A DNA stretch of 64,000 bases from DSSM01 sp964484125. Lineage in GTDB: Bacteria; Bacteroidota; Ignavibacteria; Tepidaquicellales; Tepidaquicellaceae. A program made the position numbers and the translations under genes. Position 1 is the stretch's first letter, and each line of letters begins with the position of its first letter. Location of the stretch: contig CAZAEK010000010.1 in the NCBI GenBank assembly GCA_964484125.1, positions 1-64,000 on the forward strand, in the 5' to 3' direction. A model generated the notes under the pieces. That model was not told the DNA's origin and searched no databases. It saw only the letters and a program-made list of their open reading frames with translations. Positions 52,959 through 61,429 of the stretch are shown here, in pieces.

Positions 52959-54611
52959 TTATTCTTCAAGTTTTTTAATTGCTCTGTATAATTCAAGCTT
53001 TTTGTTTCTTTCTTCTTCCGAATAGGAATAAATATTTTTCAACTCAATATAGTAAAGCAAAGCCAGTGTTTTCTTCTTTTCTTTGACTGCTGTCATACCA
53101 AGATAATAGAATAAATCAATATATTCAGTACCGTAATATCCGTACCCATAATCTGTTCTCAGAGAACGGTCAAGTGCAAGGTCAAAATATTTTGAGGCTT
53201 CTTCGTAATCGTTTATATTGGCATAATAAATTTTTCCTATCGCAATATATGCCTTTGTATATGAAGAATCTTTTTTAATAAGCTGTTTGTATTTTTTGAT
53301 AGCTGTTTCATAATCTTTCATCATTTCATAAGTATTTGCAATCTGATAATATATAAAATAATCTGTTGAATCTGCCTTTAACATTTTCTCATAAAACGAT
53401 AGAGCTTTTTTGTAATCTTTTGAACTTGAGTAAGCAGAAGCCAGCGAAGAAGAAAGCGTATTCAACAATGAATCAGAAGAGAATTTTTCTCTGATTCCTA
53501 TGTATAAATCCTCTGCTTTCTTATAATTGTCAGTAAAAATATAAAGGTCGAGTAAATCCCTGTAAACATAAAAAGAATCCGGCCTGAGATTTAAACATTT
53601 TTCAAAAAGAGATTCTGATTTTATAAAGTTTGCTTTGTTAATTGAGTCCTGCTTTACTATTAGAGTGTCATATACTTTCATCGTATCTCTTTGCTTCGAG
53701 TAAAACCAGTTATCCGTAACACGATATTTATAATTGATTGCACTTCGGTAGGAACGGTTAAATAAATCATCTTCTTTTTTAGTAATCATCTCAGGTGTCA
53801 TTTCGGAATCTTTAAGATTTATTTCCGAGAGGTGCTTGCTTAGAGTATTAATACCAACCGCAAAATTCAGATTTCCGTAAAATCCGTAAGAATATGTAGT
53901 AATACCTATAACTTCACCGTATCCATTAAAAAGAGCGCCGCCGCTGTTTCCCGGGGAAATTGCCGCAGTTATCTGTATGACCTTGTCAAAAACTTTTTCC
54001 ACAAGCCCTGATTCATAATCATTGAAAGAAACCTTTTCATTTGTGCGAAGACCTGCAATTATTCCTTCTGAAATTGTATATTCAAATCCAAGCGGACTTC
54101 CTATTGCATAGATGCTTTGACCAATTCTGACGCTGTCGGAATCACCTATTTTAATTGTTGGAAATTTAGTTCCGTTTGTGTTAATAATCTTTAATATTGC
54201 GATGTCATTCTTTGGGTCTGTATAGATTATTTCAGCATTGTAAAATGTGCCGTCAAAAGTTTTTACAAGCAAGCTGTCTTTGTTTTCAATAACATGAACA
54301 TTTGTACCAATAATGCCTTCTTCGTAAATCACGAATCCGCTTCCGTTTAAAAGCATTGTATCTTTTTGGATGTATGAATAATATGAATAATATCCGTCTG
54401 CAATATACCAGATAGAAACAAGAGCATTTTTATTCATCTCAAATATTTCCTGAGCATTTAACTCATCAGTGCCGCTCTTTGGTGGAAGTATGGAAGGGAG
54501 CAGTTGTTTATTCTCCTCTTTTTTAACCGGTTCAGGCGCGATTTCCTTTTCCTGAGAAAATGATATTATCGGGAGTAATAATAAAAAAATAAGAATCGCA
54601 AGTTTTTTCAA
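52959..54611 (-). CDS. Exported trypsin-like serine protease with C-terminal TPR domain
   Basis: A 550-residue protein with a signal peptide (about 1-20). Residues 55-290 form an S1C (DegP/HtrA-like) protease with a complete catalytic triad: H106 in 'GTNVHVIEN', D136 in 'DPKNDIAIL' and S223 in 'SPGNSGGALFN'. No PDZ domain follows; instead residues 350-530 hold about five TPR units ('KDYKKALSFYEKMLKADSTD'). This protease-TPR architecture occurs in some bacteria, and the repeats may present substrates or tether partners. It is probably periplasmic. It is 15 bases from sdhA and 29 bases from the hydratase gene. Confidence 0.9.
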   Translation of the reverse strand: MKKLAILIFLLLLPIISFSQEKEIAPEPVKKEENKQLLPSILPPKSGTDELNAQEIFEMNKNALVSIWYIADGYYSYYSYIQKDTMLLNGSGFVIYEEGIIGTNVHVIENKDSLLVKTFDGTFYNAEIIYTDPKNDIAILKIINTNGTKFPTIKIGDSDSVRIGQSIYAIGSPLGFEYTISEGIIAGLRTNEKVSFNDYESGLVEKVFDKVIQITAAISPGNSGGALFNGYGEVIGITTYSYGFYGNLNFAVGINTLSKHLSEINLKDSEMTPEMITKKEDDLFNRSYRSAINYKYRVTDNWFYSKQRDTMKVYDTLIVKQDSINKANFIKSESLFEKCLNLRPDSFYVYRDLLDLYIFTDNYKKAEDLYIGIREKFSSDSLLNTLSSSLASAYSSSKDYKKALSFYEKMLKADSTDYFIYYQIANTYEMMKDYETAIKKYKQLIKKDSSYTKAYIAIGKIYYANINDYEEASKYFDLALDRSLRTDYGYGYYGTEYIDLFYYLGMTAVKEKKKTLALLYYIELKNIYSYSEEERNKKLELYRAIKKLEE

Positions 54612-54640
54612 ATTGTTAATCGTAAGTTTAATTAATAAAA

Positions 54641-55435
54641 TTATTTATGTTTCCATTCGGGCTTTCTTTTCTCAATGAAAGCATTCATTCCTTCAAATTT
54701 ATCTTCGGTTGAAAACAAGAGATAGAAATTTTTTCTTTCAAATTCTATACCTTCTTCTACGGTCAGATCAAGAGCTTTTAAAACAGATTCTTTTCCGAGT
54801 TGAATTGCAATGGTCGGATATGAAGCGATTTTCTTTGCAAGCTCAATTGAATCGTTTAAATAATTATCTTCTGTTGATAATATTGTCACAAGCCCGGCAT
54901 CAAACATTTCTTTAGCAGACATAAATTTTCCCGAAAGAATCATTTCCATTGCTTTTCCTTTACCAACGGCGTGAGTTAATCTCTGCGTTCCGCCCGCTCC
55001 GGGAATTACTCCGAGTGTTACTTCGGGAAAAGCAAATTTTGCAGTATCCGATGCAACCAGAATATCACAAGCAAGGGCAAGTTCGAATCCGCCGCCCAGA
55101 GTATAGCCGCTTGCCGCCGCTATAAACGGCTTTTTTATCTTTCTAAGTTTATCCCATACTGCGAACTGGTCTCTGATATACATATCGGTAGAATTAGCAC
55201 CTGCCATTTCCTTAATATCCGCACCTGCCGAAAATGCATCTTTATTGCCTGTAATCACAGTGCATCCGATAGTATTATCTTTGTCAAAACTTTCAAGAAC
55301 ATATACTATTTCAGTCATCGTCGCGGTATTTAAAGCGTTCTTGGCTTTCGGGCGGTTGATTTCTATTAATCCGACACTTAAAGCAGCAGGGTTGTCCTTT
55401 ATGCTGACTATTATGTTTTCAAATTTTTCGTTCAA
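54641..55435 (-). CDS. Enoyl-CoA hydratase/isomerase
   Basis: A 264-residue crotonase-fold enzyme. The oxyanion-hole motifs 'AGADIKEM' and 'SGYTLGGGFELALACDI' are present, as are the two catalytic glutamates in 'FPEVTLGVIPGAGGTQRL' and 'KGKAMEMILSG'. It would hydrate trans-2-enoyl-CoA in fatty-acid or amino-acid degradation. It is the first gene of the unit leading into the trypsin/TPR protein and sdhAB. The substrate chain length is not visible. Confidence 0.94.
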   Translation of the reverse strand: MNEKFENIIVSIKDNPAALSVGLIEINRPKAKNALNTATMTEIVYVLESFDKDNTIGCTVITGNKDAFSAGADIKEMAGANSTDMYIRDQFAVWDKLRKIKKPFIAAASGYTLGGGFELALACDILVASDTAKFAFPEVTLGVIPGAGGTQRLTHAVGKGKAMEMILSGKFMSAKEMFDAGLVTILSTEDNYLNDSIELAKKIASYPTIAIQLGKESVLKALDLTVEEGIEFERKNFYLLFSTEDKFEGMNAFIEKRKPEWKHK

Positions 55436-55545
55436 GCTTTGTCCTTATGAATTTTTAAAACCTGAATTTAATTACACTCATTAAAAATTACAATGAATAT
55501 ATTTTGTATCTTTTCAAATTTTTCGGATTTCTTAAAAAAACATTG

Positions 55546-55582
55546 AACACGGATAACACAGATATAACAGATTTACACAGAT
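55546..55582 (+). repeat. Second 9-bp-period array (AACACRGAT)
   Basis: Units AACACGGAT, AACACAGAT, ATAACAGAT and TTACACAGAT follow one another. They have the same 9-base period as the AAACTTT arrays but another sequence. It lies 33 bases from the AYAAACTTT array in the same gap, the 231 bases between the hydratase and DUF218 genes. Similar ACACGGAT runs are, from memory, scattered through many environmental Bacteroidota genomes. Confidence 0.75.
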
Positions 55583-55614
55583 TATTTTATAGAGTCAAAA
55601 AAATTCTTCACTTG

Positions 55615-55686
55615 ATAAACTTTACAAACTTTACAAACTTTACAAACTTTATAAACTTTACAAACTTTACAAACTTGACAAACTTT
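55615..55686 (+). repeat. Longest 9-bp-period tandem array (AYAAACTTK)
   Basis: Eight unbroken 9-base units (ATAAACTTT, then three ACAAACTTT, ATAAACTTT, ACAAACTTT, ACAAACTTG, ACAAACTTT). The right end enters the minus-strand DUF218 gene, whose final residues 'SLSSL' and stop codon (55667-55669) are repeat sequence. Confidence 0.95.
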
Positions 55687-56371
55687 CCCAAACAGTGCTG
55701 TCTATTTCTCCGTTTTCAAAATAAGATTTCATCAGTGGATTTGTGAGTTTGTATGGAGCTGTTCTTTTAAATGGGTTTCGTGTTTCGCGCTTTGCCTGTA
55801 AATCTGTACCCTTTCCAAGCATATCATTTGAATATTCCAGAATCGTTTTCTTCTCGCCGTTTAATGCAAGGGCAATATCATCCGGATTACATTCGCCAAT
55901 AAATTCAAACCGTTCACGGGGAAATTTTATTGCCTGTCTGTGCAAATCAAAACGTTCTTCTTTGAATTTCCACGAAACGAGCTTTACCTTTTCCGGATAT
56001 TTTCCGCAATATTCGTAAAACCGAAATATGGGAAATAATAAATTTTCAAAAGAATCTCTTGAAAAATCTTCTGTTATACATCTCTCTCTTACTTCCGGAA
56101 ATCCATACCAGTCTTGCGAATCCGCAATCATCCAGTACATTAACCCTTCGCTTTTTGGTCCCGCTTCTTTTCTGGATTGATTTCCGGTGAATATCAAAAG
56201 AGAATTGTCATCTTTTGCCGCGAGTTCAACCCCCTTTTTTATATGTCTGATGTAATATTTCGGTTCTCCCTTTTGAAAAGGAAAAAGATACCAGTTATTA
56301 TCGTTTTCAATATCTTTAAAATCATATCCGGTATATACAGCATGACCTGCAACTATTATCAGGTTTTTCAT
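55667..56371 (-). CDS. DUF218/YdcF-like protein of the eukaryote-type branch
   Basis: A 234-residue cytoplasmic protein with the DUF218 layout: 'NLIIVAGHAVYTG' at the start, 'LIFTGNQSRKEAGPKSEGLMYW' (DUF218 core 'SGG.T......SEA' pattern), then 'SRDSFENLLFPIFRFYEYCGKYPEKVKLVSWKFK'. This version, with 'GHAVY', 'HI.KGVELAA' and 'RDSFENLLF', is the form I associate with fungal and plant proteins, not bacterial YdcF/SanA, which are membrane-anchored. The function is unknown. The C-terminus '...WESLSSL' is written partly by a 9-bp repeat array, so the original end of the gene may have been lost. Confidence 0.75.
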   Translation of the reverse strand: MKNLIIVAGHAVYTGYDFKDIENDNNWYLFPFQKGEPKYYIRHIKKGVELAAKDDNSLLIFTGNQSRKEAGPKSEGLMYWMIADSQDWYGFPEVRERCITEDFSRDSFENLLFPIFRFYEYCGKYPEKVKLVSWKFKEERFDLHRQAIKFPRERFEFIGECNPDDIALALNGEKKTILEYSNDMLGKGTDLQAKRETRNPFKRTAPYKLTNPLMKSYFENGEIDSTVWESLSSL

Positions 56372-56484
56372 CTTAATATTTAATTTTTATAAATTAACTA
56401 ATCTAAATTTATTCTTCAATATTAAGATTTTAAACCGCTAAATGAACTTTTTAAAAAATCCCATATTGACTATATTAAAAAGTT

Positions 56485-57207
56485 ATGAAGAAAAATTTAA
56501 AATTGGATGCACTGTTTATAGGGGCTCATCCCGATGATATTGAAATTACATCTTCCGGCACTTTACTTAAGTTTGTTCAGGCAGGGAAAAAAACCGGTAT
56601 TCTTGACCTTACACGGGGCGAATTAAGTACTCGCGGAACACCCGAATCCCGTATAACCGAAACACAAAATGCTTCAAAAATACTTGGTATATCGGTAAGA
56701 GAAAATCTTGGGCTTCCGGACGGAAACATTGAAAATACTTACGAAAACCGCTTGAAAATCATTGAAATTATAAGAAAATATAAACCATCAATTATTTTTG
56801 CGCCTTTTTCCAACGACAGGCATCCTGACCATATTTATACGAGCGAAATTGTAAGAGACGCGGTTTTTTATTCCGGATTGACGAAAATTACAACAGGTAA
56901 ATTTCAGGCATTCAGACCTAAAAGGATTTTTTATTTTCGCCATGCTTATGATTTACCTGTCAGCGCTATAGTTGATATCACAGATGTATTTGAAAAAAAA
57001 ATGAAATCAATTCTTGCGTATAAATCACAGTTTTTTAATCCGAAAAATAAATCTGAACCCGAAACCTATATCAGTTCCAGATTATTTATTAAAGATATTG
57101 AAACCCGTGCAAGGTTCTACGGCTTTAAAGTTGGTGTTGAGTTTGGTGAGCCATTTTATTCCGAAGAACCTTTTAAAGCAAGTATTAATGAACTCTTGAA
57201 AATATAA
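56485..57207 (+). CDS. bshB1: Bacillithiol biosynthesis deacetylase BshB1
   Basis: A 240-residue PIG-L-family zinc deacetylase. The zinc motif 'AHPDDIE' at the start and 'HPDH' (about 111) are present, and 'DLTRGELSTRGTPE' plus 'YFRHAYDLPVSAIVDIT' are typical of BshB1, which removes the acetyl group from GlcNAc-malate during bacillithiol synthesis. bshA and bshC are not in the window. It is the first gene of a plus-strand cluster; the next begins 4 bases after its stop. Confidence 0.9.
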   Translation: MKKNLKLDALFIGAHPDDIEITSSGTLLKFVQAGKKTGILDLTRGELSTRGTPESRITETQNASKILGISVRENLGLPDGNIENTYENRLKIIEIIRKYKPSIIFAPFSNDRHPDHIYTSEIVRDAVFYSGLTKITTGKFQAFRPKRIFYFRHAYDLPVSAIVDITDVFEKKMKSILAYKSQFFNPKNKSEPETYISSRLFIKDIETRARFYGFKVGVEFGEPFYSEEPFKASINELLKI

Positions 57208-57211
57208 TATT

Positions 57212-57994
57212 ATGAATTTTACAGAAAAAAATGTTCTTGTTTTTGATCTGGAGGTTGCTCCTTATGATTTTGAAACACAATATGATGATTCTACAAAAGA
57301 ATATCTTTTAAAATACGCTTATGGAGACCCGGATAAAGAGAAAGAAGTTATTGATAGTCTGGTATTCAATCCTTTTACGTCAAGAATTGTTGCCATTGCT
57401 TGTCTGGATTTCAACAAATACTTTGCATTTAAAAATCTGAATGAGAATCAAAATTTATCAGTAGCAGTAAAAGAAAAATATGGTACTGTTTTTGTCAACA
57501 ATGAAACAGACATTTCACAGCCATCACCAAAAGATTATATTGATAATGTTCAGTATGTTTATTCTGATGAGCCAAACCTTGTGAAAAATTTCTGGGCTTT
57601 AATCAGAAAATATCAGTACAATCATTTTGTTACTTTCAACGGAAGGGAATTTGACTGTCCGTTTATAATGTTAAGGTCTTTAATACTTGAGGTGAAACCT
57701 TCATATAATTTAATGAAAGGTTCTGATTTTACATTTAAGGATTATCATACGGATTTAATGAAGGAACTTACATTTAATAAACACTCTCCGACCGGAGCAA
57801 GAAGGAAATTTTCTCTCGACTTTTATTGCAAAATGTTAGGGATAAAAAGTCCGAAAAGTGAAGGTGTGGCAGGAGACAAAGTTCACGAACTTTTTGAAAA
57901 TAAGCAGTTTCAGATAATTGCAGAATATTGTATGGGAGATGTAATTGCAACTGCTGAGCTATTATGGAAATTTAATAATATAATAAATATATAA
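57212..57994 (+). CDS. RNase H-like 3'-5' exonuclease (DEDDy type, PolB-proofreading-like)
   Basis: A 260-residue predicted 3'-5' exonuclease. The DEDD acidic residues are seen in 'LVFDLEVAP' (first D and E), 'FNGREFDCPF' (second D) and 'YCMGDVIATAELLW' (last D with tyrosine, DEDDy). This branch is related to the proofreading domain of family B DNA polymerases and occurs as a single-domain protein in Bacteroidota. Its role is probably in DNA repair. It sits between bshB1 and the ybaB-recR pair. Confidence 0.85.
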   Translation: MNFTEKNVLVFDLEVAPYDFETQYDDSTKEYLLKYAYGDPDKEKEVIDSLVFNPFTSRIVAIACLDFNKYFAFKNLNENQNLSVAVKEKYGTVFVNNETDISQPSPKDYIDNVQYVYSDEPNLVKNFWALIRKYQYNHFVTFNGREFDCPFIMLRSLILEVKPSYNLMKGSDFTFKDYHTDLMKELTFNKHSPTGARRKFSLDFYCKMLGIKSPKSEGVAGDKVHELFENKQFQIIAEYCMGDVIATAELLWKFNNIINI

Positions 57995-58015
57995 ATATAA
58001 ACAGGAGATAAAAAT

Positions 58016-58351
58016 ATGAAACCCAATCAAATGCAGGGAATGTTAAAACAGGTTAAAAAAATGCAGGAAAAAATGGAACAGATTCAGGCAGAACTCGAAA
58101 ATAAAACTCTTACAGAAGAATCAGGTGGAGGTATGGTAAAAGTTACAATTAACGGCAAGATGCAGATTCAAAAAATTGAAATTGAAAAAGAAATTATAAA
58201 CCCCGAAGAACCAGAAGTGCTCGAAGACCTTTTAATAGCGGCAGTAAACAAAGCTATTGAATCTGCCAATAAGATGTCAAGCGAAGAAATGAACAAGGCA
58301 ACTGCAGGAATGATTCCTAATATTCCCGGATTAAATCTTCCCGGATTTTGA
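58016..58351 (+). CDS. ybaB: YbaB/EbfC nucleoid-associated protein
   Basis: A 111-residue protein of the YbaB family that binds DNA as a dimer. It shows the N-terminal helix 'MLKQVKKMQEKMEQIQAEL', then 'GGGMVKVTINGKMQIQKIEI' and the C-terminal helix. Its usual neighbour recR follows 50 bases downstream, as in many bacteria. It has one of the few clear Shine-Dalgarno sequences in the window, AGGAG 8 bases before the ATG. Confidence 0.96.
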   Translation: MKPNQMQGMLKQVKKMQEKMEQIQAELENKTLTEESGGGMVKVTINGKMQIQKIEIEKEIINPEEPEVLEDLLIAAVNKAIESANKMSSEEMNKATAGMIPNIPGLNLPGF

Positions 58352-58401
58352 TTTAATATGTAAAAGGTTTTCATTGTATTTTTTTAATTCAGTAATTAAA
58401 T

Positions 58402-59010
58402 ATGACTAACATATCCGATGCACTCGATTCGCTAGTAGAAGAATTTTCCTCACTTCCACAAATCGGAAAAAAAACTGCACGACGTCTTGCAATGTTTGTT
58501 ATTAAGCAGCCACGCGAAAAAATTGAAAAACTATCGAAAGCTTTACTTGATGTCAAAGATAAAATAAAAATCTGTTCTGTTTGCTGTAATATAACCGAAG
58601 ATACAATTTGTAAAATTTGTTCGTCTGAAAAAAGAGATAACAGTTCAATCTGCATTGTCGAAGAACCTCAGGATGTTTATGCAATTGAAAGAACCAATGA
58701 ATATAAAGGTTTATATCACGTTCTTCACGGAAGAATCTCTCCACTCGACGGAATAGGTCCGGATGATATCAGAATCAAAGAACTCCTTCTTCGTTTTGAT
58801 GAAAAAAGGTTTCCGAAAATAAAAGAAATAATTCTCGCACTTAACCCTACAGTTGAAGGAGAGACAACAATATTATATCTTCAGAAATTATTAAAACCCC
58901 TTGATGTAAAAATTTCACGCATAGCAAGGGGTATTCCAATTGGCTCTGATTTAGAACTTGCCGATGAAGTTACTCTTGCTAAAGCAATTGAAGGAAGAGT
59001 TGATGTCTGA
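58402..59010 (+). CDS. recR: Recombination mediator RecR
   Basis: A 202-residue RecR, which works with RecO/RecF to load RecA at gaps. The helix-hairpin-helix 'LPQIGKKTARRLAMFV', a four-cysteine zinc finger ('CSVC' and 'CKIC', with a non-canonical additional C between) and the Toprim segment 'ICIVEEPQDVYAIE' are in the normal order. Length is normal. Confidence 0.97.
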   Translation: MTNISDALDSLVEEFSSLPQIGKKTARRLAMFVIKQPREKIEKLSKALLDVKDKIKICSVCCNITEDTICKICSSEKRDNSSICIVEEPQDVYAIERTNEYKGLYHVLHGRISPLDGIGPDDIRIKELLLRFDEKRFPKIKEIILALNPTVEGETTILYLQKLLKPLDVKISRIARGIPIGSDLELADEVTLAKAIEGRVDV

Positions 59011-59749
59011 ATGGTATAAAAAATGGTTTTCTGATAAGCTATATCTTGAAATTTATAATAAAAGAAATTTCGAGGAAGCTGCAATATTTGTAAATTTATT
59101 GCAGAGGGAACTCAAAATACCAACTTATTATAAAGTACTCGATATATGTTGTGGTGCAGGAAGACATTCAATTGAGCTTGCGAGAAGGGGGTTCGATGTT
59201 ACCGGATTTGACTTATCGGAATTCCTCATTACTGAAGCAAAAAAACAATTTAATAAAATTCCCGAAAAAAATCTCAAACTGAAATTTCTCATAAAAGACA
59301 TGAGAAATTTTAATTTCAGAAAAAAATTTGATATTGCAGTGAATGTTTTTTCGAGTTTTGGTTATTTTGATAATGACAAAGAAAATTTCAGGGTGTTTTA
59401 TAACTCCAATAAATCACTTAAAAGCAACGGCTGGTTCGTTTTTGATTTTATAAATTCTGATTTTCTTTTTAAAAATCTGGTTTCGGTTTCAGCGGATATA
59501 ATTAACGGAAAAAAAATAGTACAAAAAAGAAGGATTGAAAATGGTTTTGTAATTAAGGATATTTACATTAATAGCGATAAAAAACCATCTTACAGTGAAA
59601 TTTTAAGGTTATATTCGCACGATGATATTACAGACGCTATGGATATAAACGGATTTAAAGTTATTAAAATGTTTGGAGATTACTACGGAAATAAATTTGT
59701 TAAGTCAAAATCATCAAGATTAATTATCTTTGCTAAAAAAAACAATTAA
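59003..59749 (+). CDS. Class I SAM-dependent methyltransferase
   Basis: A 248-residue methyltransferase with the SAM-binding 'VLDICCGAGRHSIELARRGFDVTGFDLS' segment (glycine-rich 'CCGAGRH'). The post-I acidic 'GFDLS' and motif 'IAVNVFSSFGYF' follow. The substrate is unknown. A longer frame starts at 58958 inside recR, but the ATG at 59003 ('MSEWYKKWF'), preceded by AAGGAAGAG and overlapping the recR stop by 8 bases, is the better start. Confidence 0.88.
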   Translation: MSEWYKKWFSDKLYLEIYNKRNFEEAAIFVNLLQRELKIPTYYKVLDICCGAGRHSIELARRGFDVTGFDLSEFLITEAKKQFNKIPEKNLKLKFLIKDMRNFNFRKKFDIAVNVFSSFGYFDNDKENFRVFYNSNKSLKSNGWFVFDFINSDFLFKNLVSVSADIINGKKIVQKRRIENGFVIKDIYINSDKKPSYSEILRLYSHDDITDAMDINGFKVIKMFGDYYGNKFVKSKSSRLIIFAKKNN

Positions 59750-60320
59750 CATATTTTTTTTCTCCTTTGTAATATTTGTTGCCGGTTGCGGACTTTTTAA
59801 TCTTCGCGATGCAGAAAATCCTGTTGACCCGCGTTCAAATTTCATTCCTCCCACAACGCCTGATATTGTCATTACTAATTTTGTTTCTGCCATAACAGAA
59901 AGAAATCTTAATAACTATCTCCAGTGTTTTGTTGATTCAAACTTTTCAACGAGAAGATTTTCTTTCACTGCCGATGCACTTTCACAGCAACAGTATCCAA
60001 TTTTCCGTTACTGGAATCTTAATAATGAAAGATATTACTTTACAAGTTTAATATCACAGACTTCTCCTTCTGCTACTTCTTACCTGTTTTTGTCTAATGT
60101 TATAATCAACCCTTCTTCCGATACATCGGTTTATGATGCTGATTACCTACTGAGGTTTGATCACAATGCTGCAAATATTCCCCATACACTCAAAGGAAAA
60201 ATGAGACTCATTTTAGGTGTAGATACAAGAAATTTATGGTCTATTCACAACTGGATTGACCTTGCAAACCCCTCAGGCGATACAACATGGAGTTTTATTA
60301 AAGCCGGATTCAGCAATTAA
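59730..60320 (+). CDS. Lipoprotein, possibly NTF2-like
   Basis: A 196-residue lipoprotein starting at TTG 59730, overlapping the methyltransferase by 20 bases. The signal ends in the lipobox 'FVAGCGLFN'. The mature part begins with a low-complexity linker 'NPVDPRSNFIPPTTPDIV' and then 'NFVSAITERNLNNYLQCFVD', the opening helix pattern of NTF2-like domains; the rest is beta-rich. I cannot name the family with confidence. It is the last gene of the bshB1-recR cluster. Confidence 0.72.
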   Translation: MLKKTINIFFFSFVIFVAGCGLFNLRDAENPVDPRSNFIPPTTPDIVITNFVSAITERNLNNYLQCFVDSNFSTRRFSFTADALSQQQYPIFRYWNLNNERYYFTSLISQTSPSATSYLFLSNVIINPSSDTSVYDADYLLRFDHNAANIPHTLKGKMRLILGVDTRNLWSIHNWIDLANPSGDTTWSFIKAGFSN

Positions 60321-60356
60321 CCCGCCATTTAACATTTTCTTAATAATTATTTTATA

Positions 60357-60387
60357 TTAACAAAAAGTTTAATTACAATTTTGTTAA
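60357..60387. promoter_or_regulatory. Inverted repeat upstream of the sugar operon
   Basis: TTAACAAAA (60357-60365) and TTTTGTTAA (60379-60387) are exact reverse complements separated by 13 bases. They overlap the 10-base palindrome TTGTTAACAA (60381-60390). They lie in the 83-base leader before the glycosyltransferase-like gene, where an operator would be expected. AT-rich sequence makes chance possible. Confidence 0.35.
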
Positions 60388-60403
60388 CAACAAACTAATT
60401 GTT

Positions 60404-61429
60404 ATGCAAAAAATCTTATTTATTTGTGGCTCTCTTAACCAGACTACAATGATGCATAAAATTTCTATGCATCTTTCTGACAGATATGAATGTAAATTCA
60501 CTCCTTATTATGGTGACAAATTTATAAATTATCTGACTAATACAGGTTTGCTTGATTTTACTGTTCTTGGAGGAGAATTCAAAAAAGCTACATTAAATTA
60601 TCTTGCATTAAACAAGCTTAAAATAGATTATTACGGAAGTGAAAATAATTATGATTTAGTTGTTACATGCAGTGATTTACTGGTTCCTAAAAATATAAGA
60701 AATAAAAAGATTATTCTTGTACAGGAGGGAATGACTGACCCTGAAAATATATTCTTCTATCTCGCAAAATATTTTGGATTCCCGAGATATCTTGCAAGTA
60801 CTTCCACAACAGGTCTTTCAAATGCATACGAAGCATTTTGTGTTGCTTCCGAAGGTTATAAAAAACTTTTCACAAGAAAAGGATGCAATCCGGATAAAAT
60901 TAAAGTAACAGGCATTCCTAACTTTGATAACTGCGAAGTTTATAGAAATAATAATTTCGAACATAAAGATTTTGTTCTGGTTTGTACTTCAGACGCAAGG
61001 GAAACAAAAAAATATGAAAACAGGAAAAAGTTTATTTTAAATGCCGTTAAGATTGCAAACGGGAGAAAGCTTATTTTTAAGTTACATCCAAATGAAAAAT
61101 TTGACAGGGCTATAAAAGAAATTAATAAATATGCCCCCGGAGCTTTGGTATATACTAAAGGCAATACAAATGAGATGATTGCAAACTGTAATACACTTAT
61201 TACAAAATTTTCATCTGTTGTCTATGTAGGGCTTGCTTTAGGTAAAAAAGTGTATTCTGATTTCAATGTTGAAGAACTAAAAATGATGACGCCAATTCAA
61301 AACGGAGGCACATCTTCAGCGAATATTGCCTCTGTCTGCGAATACCATATAAATAGTGATACAACACCTGAATACACACCGGCTAAGAAATACATCATAC
61401 CAAATATTCCCGAATATAAATATTTATGA
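60404..61429 (+). CDS. GT-B-like protein (glycosyltransferase or CDP-glycerol-transferase-like)
   Basis: A 341-residue protein with two Rossmann-like halves. The N-half starts 'KILFICGSLNQTTMMHKI' and holds 'YDLVVTCSDLLVP'; the C-half has 'DKIKVTGIPNFDN', 'RKLIFKLHPNEKFDRAIKEI' and 'MIANCNTLITKFSSVVYVGLALGKKV', the pattern of GT-B enzymes related to UDP-GlcNAc 2-epimerase and CDP-glycerol glycerophosphotransferase ('KLHP'). I cannot say what sugar it moves. Its stop overlaps the cytidylyltransferase start (ATGA), making it the first gene of a surface-sugar operon. Confidence 0.65.
   Translation: MQKILFICGSLNQTTMMHKISMHLSDRYECKFTPYYGDKFINYLTNTGLLDFTVLGGEFKKATLNYLALNKLKIDYYGSENNYDLVVTCSDLLVPKNIRNKKIILVQEGMTDPENIFFYLAKYFGFPRYLASTSTTGLSNAYEAFCVASEGYKKLFTRKGCNPDKIKVTGIPNFDNCEVYRNNNFEHKDFVLVCTSDARETKKYENRKKFILNAVKIANGRKLIFKLHPNEKFDRAIKEINKYAPGALVYTKGNTNEMIANCNTLITKFSSVVYVGLALGKKVYSDFNVEELKMMTPIQNGGTSSANIASVCEYHINSDTTPEYTPAKKYIIPNIPEYKYL

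Noticed and set aside
55615..55686. Possible CRISPR array
   Set aside because: The period is 9 bases with no unique spacers and no cas genes; it is a simple tandem repeat.
55504..55746. An 80-codon open frame rich in Asn-Phe-Thr repeats
   Set aside because: It is a read-through of the 9-bp array (three codons per unit) and overlaps the DUF218 gene on the other strand; not a real protein.
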